Shown here in pieces: positions 16,955 through 26,031 of a stretch of 53,553 nt of DNA (positions are counted from its first letter, which is position 1; each line of letters begins with the position of its first letter). A program made the translations under genes and the position numbers. The notes beneath the pieces were generated by a model. The model searched no databases, had not been told where the DNA came from, and was given only the letters and a program-made list of their open reading frames with translations. Origin of the DNA: Chloroflexota bacterium (GTDB lineage: Bacteria > Chloroflexota > Anaerolineae > Anaerolineales > Villigracilaceae); NCBI GenBank assembly GCA_026390015.1, contig JAPLGS010000093.1, forward strand, positions 1-53,553. The letters are read 5' to 3'.

Positions 16955-18403
16955 TTATTCCTGAGTGGGGAGAATCACAATGAATAATGATCCCTTTCCC
17001 TGACTCGATTCCACCCATACGCGTCCTTGATGGCTATCCACAATTGACTTGACAATGGCCAGACCCAACCCGGATCCCTGCACTCCTTCCGGGGCATTTG
17101 TGGCACGATAAGATTTTTCGAATATGTGGCTTTGCTCATTGGGTAGGATGCCGGGACCATTATCTTCAATTTTAAAAATGATCTGGTCTTCCTGCATGGA
17201 TATGCTCACTCGAACCACGCCTTCGATTGGAGTGTATTTGATCGCGTTACCGATCAAGTTGTCCATCATTTGACGGATGCGGGTCGGATTTGCACGTATG
17301 GATTGAGCATCCGGGGTTATCGCTTTTATGATCTGCAACTTTTTGTTCTTTATTTGGGTGTCAAACATATCCAGCGAATATTTTAAAATACTCTCAAGGT
17401 TAACGATTTCACGGCTTGTATCAAAGCCCGCCTCAAGACGTCCCAGGTCAAGCAGGTCATTTACCAGTGTCGTGATGTGTTGAATGCTTCCCTGCAAGCG
17501 CTGGATAAATTCAGTTTGGTTCTCATTCAAAGGGCCGGTGCGTTCGATCAATTCTGTATAACCGAGGATCGAAGTCAAGGGGGATCGCAAATCGTGCGAG
17601 ATCGTGTGAATAAAATCGCTCTTTATTCGATCAAGCTCCTTGAAGTGGGTGATGTCCTGCATGGTCACAGCCGCGCCGATCTTGGGGATGAACGTGTATT
17701 GCGCATTGAACACGCGGCCATCGTCAAAATTGATCTCATGATGTTTCAATGTCTCTTCCATCGAGCGTACCAATAAGGCCTTTAAATCCTCGTTAGGAAT
17801 TACATCTACGAGCGATCTGCCCGTGATCTCTTTTCCCTCAAGTTTGAAAATTTCACGTATGGCATGATTGACAAACAGGATGTTTTGATTCTGATCGATC
17901 ACCATCACCCCGTCCTGGATGTTCGCGATGATCGCTTCCAGTTTGTTGCGTTCAGCCTCAGAGATCTGGGCTTTTTCAGCAAGTGAAGATGTGGTACGCC
18001 TTACTTCGCGTCGCAACCAATCTCCCAATCTTCTTCCGCGCGCGAGACTCTTTTGAACCTCATCAACAATATCATCTATTTTGAGCGGAGGGTAGAGATA
18101 ACCGCTCATTCCCGTTTTAAGGGCGGCTTTGGCTAGATCGCTGGAATCCTTATTTGTATATAATATGATGGGCAATGTTGGAAAGCGTTCGAGCATATCT
18201 TTTGAAACAGATAAGCCATCGCTGTCTGAGAACTTTTCGCCAACGATCAATAAAGCTGGTATGGCTTCCTGCACAGATTTATCCAGCCCGCTTCGGTCGC
18301 TGGCTCGTGCCACTTCATATCCCGCAGCACGCAGGGCGCGATCCATTAGATCTAAGATCGGAGCGGGATCAAGGGCGAGTAAAATTAAATCTTGTTTTGC
18401 CAT
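16955..18403 (-). CDS. Hybrid histidine kinase: degenerate receiver, PAS, HisKA, HATPase
   Basis: 482 residues. A receiver-like domain (1-120), a coiled coil, a PAS domain (about 148-255), HisKA with the phosphorylatable His in FIHTISHDLRSP, and an ATPase domain with N, G1 and G2 boxes (DNLIGNAIKYT, DNGPGILP, GSGLGLAI). The kinase core looks intact. The receiver does not: Gly55 is at the phospho-acceptor Asp position (PALLIVGEK) and Pro106 replaces the conserved Lys. It lies 15 bases downstream of a second protein with a degenerate receiver, so both probably work together without receiver phosphorylation. Confidence 0.87.
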   Translation of the reverse strand: MAKQDLILLALDPAPILDLMDRALRAAGYEVARASDRSGLDKSVQEAIPALLIVGEKFSDSDGLSVSKDMLERFPTLPIILYTNKDSSDLAKAALKTGMSGYLYPPLKIDDIVDEVQKSLARGRRLGDWLRREVRRTTSSLAEKAQISEAERNKLEAIIANIQDGVMVIDQNQNILFVNHAIREIFKLEGKEITGRSLVDVIPNEDLKALLVRSMEETLKHHEINFDDGRVFNAQYTFIPKIGAAVTMQDITHFKELDRIKSDFIHTISHDLRSPLTSILGYTELIERTGPLNENQTEFIQRLQGSIQHITTLVNDLLDLGRLEAGFDTSREIVNLESILKYSLDMFDTQIKNKKLQIIKAITPDAQSIRANPTRIRQMMDNLIGNAIKYTPIEGVVRVSISMQEDQIIFKIEDNGPGILPNEQSHIFEKSYRATNAPEGVQGSGLGLAIVKSIVDSHQGRVWVESSQGKGSLFIVILPTQE

Positions 18404-18418
18404 AGAGTCAGGTCGCTT

Positions 18419-19570
18419 TTATTTTTTGGTATTAACAGTTTTTTCAGAAGAACGGTAAATTCGATTTAAAGCCGATAGCACAGATTCAAGTTCTTTTTTT
18501 TGCTCAGCATTGAGCGAACCCGGCATTTCCGTCAACACCAGGTTGAGGGGAGAACTGGCTGCCTGTAATTCATCATGGATCGTCGCCTGCGCTGACGCAA
18601 GTGCTGCTAAATATTGCTTTTCGATCGCGCGTGTATTTTCGAATGTTTGCGCCAGCGCACGGAATAATCGCGCGTTGACCAGCGAAATGGATGCATAATT
18701 TGCCATTGCTTCAAGCAGGATCTGCGTATCACGGGTGATTTCACGATTTATCTTTCTCACAAAAATCAATAGCCCGATCACCTCGTTTTGGATTTTGATC
18801 GGGATCACTCCAACCGCTTTCCCCAGCGCGGCGATCTTGAACTTCTCGAGCGGAGAGCCATTTATCACAAGGCTTTCACCTGACTGTGACACAAGCGAAC
18901 TGATCCCATCATCCACAGGTTGATTCAATTTTCTGGCCCATGCTTCAGGTAAATTACGATGAGCACGAAGTAAAAAAGCATTGGTGCGTTCATCGCGCAA
19001 GGATAACCAGCAAATATCCGCTTCTGCCAATTGCGAGGCGCTTTCAAGGATGCGGTCAAATAGCACGCGCTGGTCTGTGATCGAAACCACGGCTTTTGCT
19101 GTGGAAATGATCGTTGTCAGATCGCGCAACCGTCGTTGCTGTTCTTCATTTGCAATTTTTAATTGATGGTCAAGTTTGAGGCGTTCGCGTGTTTCCTGTG
19201 TCTGACGCATTGCCCGCTCAACAATGGAAACCACTTCTGTATCGCGCAAGGGCCAGAAGATAACGTCTGAAGCGCCAAGGCGGAAGGCCTGAATCGCATC
19301 CGTTTCCTGTCCCTTCTCGGCGATCACAATCAAGGGCGAGCGAACACCATGCGAAACTAACGCGGTGATCAGATCTTTACCGCTCAAGCCGGGTAAATTT
19401 AAATTGGCCAAGATCAGGTCGGGGGGAGTCTGAGCTGCGCGTTTGAGCGCAGAATCCGCATCACCTACAACTGTCACCTGATATCCAAGTGGTTGGAGCG
19501 ATTGTCTCCCGATCAAATCAGCAATATCTGGATCACTTTCAACAATTAATATTTGTTCCCCGGGCGCCAT
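18419..19570 (-). CDS. Degenerate receiver plus GAF domain protein
   Basis: 383 residues: a receiver-like domain (1-125), a coiled-coil linker, a GAF domain (about 160-310) and a C-terminal helical tail resembling a HisKA-like dimerisation segment without the His. In the receiver, Asn56 stands where the phosphorylated Asp should be (PDLILANLNLPG) and Trp replaces the conserved Lys (FWPLRD). There is no output enzyme. The first gene of the reverse operon, it likely senses a ligand through GAF and acts by protein contact with the kinase encoded next. The start has AAGGA about ten bases upstream. Confidence 0.8.
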   Translation of the reverse strand: MAPGEQILIVESDPDIADLIGRQSLQPLGYQVTVVGDADSALKRAAQTPPDLILANLNLPGLSGKDLITALVSHGVRSPLIVIAEKGQETDAIQAFRLGASDVIFWPLRDTEVVSIVERAMRQTQETRERLKLDHQLKIANEEQQRRLRDLTTIISTAKAVVSITDQRVLFDRILESASQLAEADICWLSLRDERTNAFLLRAHRNLPEAWARKLNQPVDDGISSLVSQSGESLVINGSPLEKFKIAALGKAVGVIPIKIQNEVIGLLIFVRKINREITRDTQILLEAMANYASISLVNARLFRALAQTFENTRAIEKQYLAALASAQATIHDELQAASSPLNLVLTEMPGSLNAEQKKELESVLSALNRIYRSSEKTVNTKK

Positions 19571-19607
19571 GGGTTTTTCCTTGGCGTGATTCTAACACCT
19601 TTTCGAG

Positions 19608-19613
19608 TACAAT
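19608..19613 (+). promoter_or_regulatory. -10 box of glycosyltransferase gene, leaderless arrangement
   Basis: TACAAT ends seven bases before the ATG at 19621, the same spacing as before rlmD. No ribosome binding site is present between them. Confidence 0.45.
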
Positions 19614-19620
19614 CTTTCCA

Positions 19621-20574
19621 ATGAATTTCAAAAAATTCACCATCGCAATTGTGATTCCCGCCTATCGTGTGGAGCGCGATATCCTCTCGGTTCTTCGCGG
19701 ATTGCCGCCTTACATCAAACATATTATCGTTGTGGATGATGCTTCGCCCGACTCAGGCGCGGATCTGGTAGCTGCTACGGCGAAAAGAAATAAACGCATT
19801 ACCCTGATCGTACACCCGCAAAACCAGGGCGTGGGCGGAGCGATGGTTTCAGGTTTTCGAAAAGCGATCGAGCTTGGCGCACAGATCATCGTCAAGCTGG
19901 ATGGTGATGGGCAAATGGACCCGACACACATTCCCACGTTGATCTTGCCGCTTATTGAAGGCAAAGCTGACTATGTCAAAGGCAATCGCTTTCGAGACTT
20001 TAATTCACTTCAACAAATGCCCCTTCTGCGACGCATAGGAAATCTTGGATTAAGTTTTCTCACCAAGGCCGCGACAGGTTATTGGAATATCTTTGATCCT
20101 ACGAATGGTTTTTTTGCCATCCGCGCCGAAATACTTTTACAGATTCCACTTGATCGGCTTGATAAGCGTTATTTCTTTGAGACCTCCATGCTCGCGAATT
20201 TATACATGCTGGATGCCTTTGTTCTCGATGTTCCCATCCCCGCGAAATATGGGAATGAAATTTCCAACCTGTCCATTCGACACGTGCTCTTCGAATTTCC
20301 GATCAAACTCACTCGTACATTCCTGCGCCGTATCATCCTGAAATATTTTATCTATGATTTTTCCATGATCTCAATATATTTGCTTACGGGGATTCCCCTT
20401 TTACTGTTCGGTTTGATCTTTGGCGTCATCAAATGGATTCACTACGCTGAGCTCGGAATCCCTGCGCCCACAGGGACTGTTATGCTTCCCACAATTTCGG
20501 TCATTCTTGCAATCCAGATACTGCTCTCTGCAGTTGAACAGGATCTGAATGCCGCGCCGCGCCGCAAACTCTAA
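19621..20574 (+). CDS. Family 2 glycosyltransferase (polyprenyl-phosphate type)
   Basis: 317 residues. A GT-A fold N-terminal domain has IAIVIPAYRVE, the nucleotide-binding VVDDASPDSG and the metal-binding DGDGQMDP. Two C-terminal transmembrane helices lie at about 243-267 and 283-303. This architecture is typical of dolichol/undecaprenyl-phosphate mannose or glucose synthases, which load a sugar on a lipid carrier at the cytoplasmic face. The long upstream extension in the same frame overlaps the divergent GAF gene and is not coding; the -10 box and family N-terminus support 19621. The sugar cannot be told. Confidence 0.85.
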   Translation: MNFKKFTIAIVIPAYRVERDILSVLRGLPPYIKHIIVVDDASPDSGADLVAATAKRNKRITLIVHPQNQGVGGAMVSGFRKAIELGAQIIVKLDGDGQMDPTHIPTLILPLIEGKADYVKGNRFRDFNSLQQMPLLRRIGNLGLSFLTKAATGYWNIFDPTNGFFAIRAEILLQIPLDRLDKRYFFETSMLANLYMLDAFVLDVPIPAKYGNEISNLSIRHVLFEFPIKLTRTFLRRIILKYFIYDFSMISIYLLTGIPLLLFGLIFGVIKWIHYAELGIPAPTGTVMLPTISVILAIQILLSAVEQDLNAAPRRKL

Positions 20575-20603
20575 CACGAGTTTATTCCGCATAAAATATT
20601 CAA

Positions 20604-22829
20604 ATGGATTTTCAACCTTATATTGCTGGATTGAAACCCGCTGACTCAGGACCTCTTGCGCGATTTTTACCTGCGCTGGAAGATGGCGTCATCTCTGCTT
20701 GGCTCTTGCAGCTTAACTTACCCTTCGACGCGGCTCAGGGCAAGTCTGGAAGTTGGCTGCTCGACCCGTTCGGGTTCTCTCCGCGGCTGGTGCTTGAAGC
20801 CGCGCGCAGCGGGTATCGCGTGCTGGTCACCGCGAATAACCCAGTCACGCGCTTTCTGTTGGAAATGTTCGCCAATCCGCCTGAGCAATCAGAATTCACC
20901 GCCGCGCTCGCAGACCTGGGCGCGGTCAAAAAAGGGGACGAGAGACTCGAAGGTCATCTTCAATCTTTATATTTCACCAATTGCGAAAAATGTGATCAAC
21001 AAATTTACGCGCAGGCTTTCCTGTGGCGTAAGGACGCAGACGCACCTTATGCCCGCATCTATGAATGTAAACATTGCGGTGATTCTGGCGAGCGTGTTGT
21101 GACCGATGAAGATGTTGAGCGTGCCAAAAAAATTGCCGCGACAGATGGCTTGCATCGTTCACGCGCAATTGAAAAAGTTGTTGCACTAAATGACGCAGAC
21201 CGCGTTTACGCAGAAGAAGCCATTCAATATTATCTGCCGCGTCCGTTGTATGTACTCACTACCATTATTAATCGCCTCGACAGCCTGGATTTATCTTCAG
21301 AAAGAAAACGTGCATTGACAGCGCTCGTTCTGCTCGCGTGTGACGCGGGCAATACTATTTGGGCGCATCCTGCAGAACGTCCGCGCCCGAAACAGTTAAG
21401 CACGCCGGGCCAATTCCGCGAGAATAATGTGTGGATGATCCTTGAGCGTGGATTAAGCCTGTGGGCAGAAACAGGTTCAACGGTCACGGTTGAAGCGTGG
21501 CCTAAAAAAATTCCAGAGAGTGGCGGCATCTGTATCTATGAAGGTCGTTTGAAAGATCTCGCGAAGATCGTCAAAAAAGAAATCCCAATTGCGGCCGTCA
21601 TTGGTTCTGTGCCGCGTCCCAACCAGGCCTTTTGGACTCTCTCTGCGTTATGGGCCGGGTGGTTGTGGGGCAAGGATGCGGTGGAACCGTATAAGACCGC
21701 ACTGCGCCGACGCAGATATGATTGGGCATGGAATGCAACCGCCTTACATTCGGCGTTCAATCATTTGAATGAATTGCTGCCTGAGGGTGTTTTGTTTTTT
21801 GGCCTGCTGCCTGAGCCTGAACCTGCTTTTCTTACATCTGTTTTTACAGCTGTAAACCCTTTGATATTTTCAGCGCAGAGTGTGGCTTTGCGAACTGAAT
21901 ACGATCCGCTGCAGATCGTTTGGAAAAAAGAACAAAAACAAAACGTGCAGAACGCATCCGTAAATATTTTACAAAACGCCATTCAGGAATATCTGATAAT
22001 GCGCGGCGAGCCGTCAATCTATTTGCACGTTCACACAGCCGGATTAATTGCGCTGGCAAAAATAAACGCGCTCAGACAACCTGACTTTGAATTTGACGAA
22101 GCGTTAAGAAAGACTCATGCGCTGTTTGAGTCCACTTTGAAAGATGAACGATTTATTCATTATTCATCCGGTGAAAATATAGAAACAGGATTGTGGGGAC
22201 TTCGCTCTGAGCGTCCGAAAGGAGACTCGCTTTCAGATCGCGTTGAAATAGCGATCGTCACATTCTTGCAAAAGAAACCGAAGGCGATCTATCTTGAAAT
22301 TGAAAATGATCTGTATCCGCGCTTCACGGGTTTGCTCACGCCTTCCAAAGGTTTGGTGTATGCCATTTTGAATTCGTATGCAGAAAAAGAATCAGGCTAT
22401 TGGAAGTTGCGCGCTGAAGATGTCGCAGCTACGCGGCGCGAAGAGTTGAATAATATTTCTGCGTTGATCGACTCTATTGGAAAAAGATTGGGCTACAAAA
22501 TACGCAGGAAGGATAAACTTTTATTTTGGGAGGAAGACGGCCAGCCCGCGCGTTCATTTTGTGTTTTAGCTTCCGCGTTGATCAACCGCGCACTGGATAT
22601 GTCCAGACCGGATACCATCCTTGTTGTGCCAGGTGGACGCGCCGCACTTGTGGCCTACAAACAGGATGGCGACCCAGCGCTTGCGGCGCGTTTAAAAAAA
22701 TATCGAGTGGTGAAATATCGTTTATTGCGCGCCATTTCCGAAGTCTCGATCTTGACGCGCGAGTCTTTTGATGCGCAGATCAGCAGTGACCCCGTTGAAC
22801 AATCTACTGGACAGATGATGATGTTTTGA
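20604..22829 (+). CDS. Degenerate DNA-methylase-like protein with zinc ribbon
   Basis: 741 residues. The N-terminal part looks like a SAM-dependent DNA methylase that has lost its signatures. Residues 54-88 resemble motif I (DPFGFSPRLVLEAARSG then NNP), but the usual GSGT is absent. A zinc ribbon follows with CEKC (127-130) and CKHC (155-158). HPAERPRPKQLSTPG resembles DUF1156-type adenine methylases. Around residue 331 AVIGSVPRPNQAFW stands where a catalytic DPPY would be expected. The last 250 residues are unassigned. It may bind nucleic acid without methylating. A TAAAAT ends six bases before the ATG. A palindrome is inserted in frame at residues 40-48. Confidence 0.6.
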   Translation: MDFQPYIAGLKPADSGPLARFLPALEDGVISAWLLQLNLPFDAAQGKSGSWLLDPFGFSPRLVLEAARSGYRVLVTANNPVTRFLLEMFANPPEQSEFTAALADLGAVKKGDERLEGHLQSLYFTNCEKCDQQIYAQAFLWRKDADAPYARIYECKHCGDSGERVVTDEDVERAKKIAATDGLHRSRAIEKVVALNDADRVYAEEAIQYYLPRPLYVLTTIINRLDSLDLSSERKRALTALVLLACDAGNTIWAHPAERPRPKQLSTPGQFRENNVWMILERGLSLWAETGSTVTVEAWPKKIPESGGICIYEGRLKDLAKIVKKEIPIAAVIGSVPRPNQAFWTLSALWAGWLWGKDAVEPYKTALRRRRYDWAWNATALHSAFNHLNELLPEGVLFFGLLPEPEPAFLTSVFTAVNPLIFSAQSVALRTEYDPLQIVWKKEQKQNVQNASVNILQNAIQEYLIMRGEPSIYLHVHTAGLIALAKINALRQPDFEFDEALRKTHALFESTLKDERFIHYSSGENIETGLWGLRSERPKGDSLSDRVEIAIVTFLQKKPKAIYLEIENDLYPRFTGLLTPSKGLVYAILNSYAEKESGYWKLRAEDVAATRREELNNISALIDSIGKRLGYKIRRKDKLLFWEEDGQPARSFCVLASALINRALDMSRPDTILVVPGGRAALVAYKQDGDPALAARLKKYRVVKYRLLRAISEVSILTRESFDAQISSDPVEQSTGQMMMF
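20717..20746 (+). repeat. In-frame palindromic insert (FDAAQGK type)
   Basis: About 30 bases with near-palindromic ends (ACTTACCCT / AGGGCAAGT, 8 of 9 paired) encode the peptide LPFDAAQGKSG in frame. The core CTTCGACGCGGCTCAGGGCA is of a type I recall as a dispersed small repeat in many environmental genomes. It interrupts the stretch before the methylase-like motif I without breaking the gene. Confidence 0.6.
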
Positions 22830-22843
22830 TCAGGTGTTTGAGA

Positions 22844-23860
22844 ATGTATAAAAAAATAATCCTTGCTTTTCTGGTTGTAAATTTTCTCTGTTCCTGTATT
22901 TCCATCAAAGTTGATTCGGCTACAGAAACCCCGATTGAAATAGGTTTTGTAACGGCGGCTTTACCGCCAACGAAACCCGGGTTTGTGCCAGCCACTTTGA
23001 CTCCAATACCTGTGGCGACTATTTCAACTACGCTTGAGATCACCGCGCCTGTGAATTGCAAAGATAGCGCGGTGTTGCTGCGTGATGTGACCATTCCAGA
23101 TAACACACAAGTAAAGGCGGGCGAAAAATTCATCAAGACATGGGAATTACAAAATACGGGCAAATGTTCTTGGACGGATTACACACTCGTTTTTTCGGAA
23201 GGCGACCAAATGAACGCGCCGCTCTCCGCGCCGATACCTGATACTGCTCCGAATAAAAAAGTTCAAGCCTCAGTGGAACTGACCGCGCCTGCCACGGATG
23301 GCGCGTATACCGGTTATTTCACATTGAATGATTCGTCCGGAAAAAGCCTTGCCATCGGAATTGAAAAAACATTTTGGGTAAAGATCCTGGTTGGGAATGT
23401 TTCGCCGCAGCCAACCAGCGCGAGTACACCTTTTATGCCCAGCTCTGGAAATAGTAACTGCACCTATACCCAGAACGGTGGATATGTGCAGGAATTGATC
23501 TCACTTATTAATCAAGCGCGAGCGGCTGCAAAGTTACCCGCATTGATCGTCAACGCGCAACTGACGTCTGCCGCGCAGTCACATAGCGCAGACATGGCTT
23601 GTAACAACTTCCTCGACCATACTGGCTCGGACGGTTCCTGGATCGGAGACAGAATTCTCCGCGCGGGTTATCCAAATACCAATTACACAGAGATCATTGC
23701 CATCGGTACGCCGCAAAATGCAATGGATCAATGGCAGGCTGATGGGCCGCATTGGGATGCTGTTCTGGATTCAAGTTCCACCGAGTTTGGAGTTGGGTAC
23801 GCGTATTATGCAAATAGTACTTTCGGAGGCTATTTTACAGTGGACATGGGCGGGCAGTAA
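22844..23860 (+). CDS. Lipoprotein with NBR1-type Ig-like domain and CAP domain
   Basis: 338 residues from the ATG at 22844; a TTG start six codons earlier is less likely. The N-terminus is a signal peptide ending in FLCSC, a plausible lipobox. A Thr/Pro-rich linker is followed by a domain with the Trp-containing pattern of the NBR1-like next-to-BRCA1 domain (KFIKTWELQNTGKCSWTDY, about 110-200), a second linker, then a C-terminal CAP/SCP domain (about 215-338) with LINQARAAAKLPAL, SHSADMACNNFLDHTG and DGPHWDAVLD. CAP proteins are secreted and often bind lipids or act at the cell surface; the role here is unknown. Confidence 0.82.
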   Translation: MYKKIILAFLVVNFLCSCISIKVDSATETPIEIGFVTAALPPTKPGFVPATLTPIPVATISTTLEITAPVNCKDSAVLLRDVTIPDNTQVKAGEKFIKTWELQNTGKCSWTDYTLVFSEGDQMNAPLSAPIPDTAPNKKVQASVELTAPATDGAYTGYFTLNDSSGKSLAIGIEKTFWVKILVGNVSPQPTSASTPFMPSSGNSNCTYTQNGGYVQELISLINQARAAAKLPALIVNAQLTSAAQSHSADMACNNFLDHTGSDGSWIGDRILRAGYPNTNYTEIIAIGTPQNAMDQWQADGPHWDAVLDSSSTEFGVGYAYYANSTFGGYFTVDMGGQ

Positions 23861-23890
23861 AAGTGGATTGGAGAGCTACCGCCGACACAA

Positions 23891-23942
23891 AAGAAAGAGC
23901 GGATTTGCCAGCTTCATAAGCCAGGGCAAATCCGCTCTTTCT
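23891..23942. terminator. Bidirectional intrinsic terminator
   Basis: A perfect 19-bp stem, AAGAAAGAGCGGATTTGCC and its complement, around a 14-base loop, ending in T-rich sequence on both strands. It lies between the convergent CAP lipoprotein and acyl-CoA ligase genes. Confidence 0.85.
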
Positions 23943-23947
23943 TAAAA

Positions 23948-25573
23948 CTAATCTGGTAATTTGAAGTCTTTGAACTGCACTCGCAAAACCTTTTTATCAA
24001 ACTTGCCAACACTGGTCTTTGGCACGGCTTCGATAAAGACAATATCATCGGGTAGGTACATTTTGGTAAAGCGCGGTTTGAGATGTTCGAAGATCTCATC
24101 CTTGGTTATCGAATCTTTGAAGTCGGGTTTCGGCACCACACAAGCCAGTGGACGTTCCTGCCATTTTGGATGCGGCAGGGCGATCACAGCGGCTTCCAAA
24201 ACTTTAGGGTGCGACATGATCGCGTTTTCCAGATCCTGACTAGAGATCCATTCACCGCCGCTCTTAATCACATCTTTGGCACGATCCACGATTTGCACAA
24301 AACCTTCAGAGTCGATCGTGACTACATCACCAGTGCGGAACCAGCCATCGTGGAATGATTCAGCAGTACGGTCATCATTGTAATAACTGCTGATGACCCA
24401 CGGGCCGCGCACTTCCAGTTCTCCGAAAGCCTTGCCATCCCAAGGGATTTCCTTTCCACTTTCTTCAATGGCGCGGATCTCAACGCCCGGTACGGAAGTC
24501 CCCTGTTTTGCGCGGATTGAAAATTTTTCAGCCTCGGGCAGATCGTTCTGATAACTCTTGAGGCGGCTGGTCGTTCCAAGCGGACTCATCTCGGTCATAC
24601 CCCAGGCATGCATGACGGTGATGCCGTGTTTCTTTTCGAAGGATTCAATCATGAATTGCGAGGCTGCCGCGCCGCCAACGATCATGCCGCGCAGACTGCT
24701 CAGATCGTAACGCTCATTCTCCAGCAGATTCAAGATGCCCATCCACAAGGTTGGCACGCCGGCTGTGAGAGTGACTTTCTCGGCCTGGATCAATTCTGCC
24801 AGATCGCGCGGCTGCATGTGCGGGCCAGGGAACACCAAACTTGTACCGAGCATAATGGTGGCAAATGGGGTGCCCCAAGCCAGTACATGGAACATCGGTA
24901 CGACCGGCATGAAAATATCGCGTTCTGACAGTCCGAACGAATCCGCCATGCTTAATCCAAGACTATGAAGATAAATGGCGCGATGTGAATACACAACACC
25001 TTTTGGATTTCCCGTTGTGCCGGATGTATAGCACATCGCGGCGGCATCGTTCTCGTTGAGATTCGGCCAGGGATGGTCGGGGCCGGAGCCTTTGATCAAA
25101 TCCTCGTAGGCGTGAACAGGACTGAGCGTGGTGCCCTCCGGTACTTTATCCGCCATAACGATAAAATGTTTTACTCCCTTAAGATAGGGGGCTAGTTTTT
25201 CAACGGCGGGTAAAAGAGTTGGATCAACAAACAGCACTTGATCATCTGCGTGATTGACGATGAATGCGATCTGGTCACCGGGTAAACGCAAATTGATCGG
25301 GTGCAGGACTGCACCCATGCAGGGCACGGCAAAATAAATTTCAAGGTGACGGGAGTTGTTCCAGGCAAAAGTGGCAACTCGGTCGCCGCGTCGAACTCCA
25401 AGTTTTTCCAACGCATTTGCCAGCCGCCCGACTCGTTCCGTCATCTCCGCGTAGGTGTAACGCTCGAGGGAAGGGCCAGCCTTCGTGACGATCTCTTTCT
25501 TTGGAAAGAGACGACGCGCGCGTTCCAACAGCGGCGTAAGTGTCAATTGGTAATCCATCATTTGTCCTTGCAT
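23948..25573 (-). CDS. Fatty acyl-CoA ligase (AMP-forming)
   Basis: 541 residues, ANL superfamily. It activates a carboxylate with ATP to an acyl-adenylate and then transfers it to CoA. Seen: the P-loop motif [11 protein letters not shown] with CYTSG just before it, MTEMSPLGT, the hinge region [16 protein letters not shown], and the catalytic C-terminal Lys in [11 protein letters not shown]. The overall pattern is closest to medium- or long-chain fatty acid ligases such as those labelled FadD or AlkK; chain length is not determinable. GGAGG lies about five bases before the ATG. No neighbouring beta-oxidation genes are present. Confidence 0.88.
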   Translation of the reverse strand: MQGQMMDYQLTLTPLLERARRLFPKKEIVTKAGPSLERYTYAEMTERVGRLANALEKLGVRRGDRVATFAWNNSRHLEIYFAVPCMGAVLHPINLRLPGDQIAFIVNHADDQVLFVDPTLLPAVEKLAPYLKGVKHFIVMADKVPEGTTLSPVHAYEDLIKGSGPDHPWPNLNENDAAAMCYTSGTTGNPKGVVYSHRAIYLHSLGLSMADSFGLSERDIFMPVVPMFHVLAWGTPFATIMLGTSLVFPGPHMQPRDLAELIQAEKVTLTAGVPTLWMGILNLLENERYDLSSLRGMIVGGAAASQFMIESFEKKHGITVMHAWGMTEMSPLGTTSRLKSYQNDLPEAEKFSIRAKQGTSVPGVEIRAIEESGKEIPWDGKAFGELEVRGPWVISSYYNDDRTAESFHDGWFRTGDVVTIDSEGFVQIVDRAKDVIKSGGEWISSQDLENAIMSHPKVLEAAVIALPHPKWQERPLACVVPKPDFKDSITKDEIFEHLKPRFTKMYLPDDIVFIEAVPKTSVGKFDKKVLRVQFKDFKLPD

Positions 25574-26031
25574 AAAAGCCTCCTTTGGTGAAATACGTTT
25601 GTATTTTTTACTGCTTTATATAACCATCCGAACTTGTATGCGCCTTTTATTAGGTGTTGGGCTTGAATGGTTGTGCAGCTCTCTGGAAGAACAGGCATTT
25701 CCTTGACAATGACTTACGGATCATTATTCAGATTTATCAGATTAAATTAGAAATATTTTGCATTATACAGGAAATATACCTGCAATGTGAGTATCAAAAT
25801 CTACAAAGGTGATTTGTCGGGATGGAAAGAGTATGCCAATACTTTACCAAGAGACATAAAGACATTATCTGCAATTGTTTTAGCACGCTGATCTCGAAGC
25901 GCGCAGAAAACTCAGATTTATTTTTTGAATTAGCAAAATCCGCATCCACCAGTTTTTCTGTTTTTTTTGAAGGCGGCATTACAATAGGGCGCGTTTGACA
26001 GGTTAGAGTCGCAGGAATTAACGGAGAGCTC
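25574..26031. other. 458-base divergent intergenic region without a recognised gene
   Basis: It lies between the reverse acyl-CoA ligase and the forward azlC genes. AT-rich, with no tRNA, clear hairpin or protein-like frame. One reverse open frame (25794-26033) has unconvincing composition. Promoters for both neighbours are expected here; a TTGACA at about 25702 is the only visible box and lacks a good -10 partner. Confidence 0.5.

Noticed and set aside
18129-18458. Forward open frame opposite the receiver-kinase gene
   Set aside because: Shadow of the reverse-strand coding sequence; spans the gap between two real genes.
19489-19620. N-terminal extension of the glycosyltransferase
   Set aside because: It overlaps the divergent GAF gene; the -10 box and conserved N-terminus place the start at 19621.
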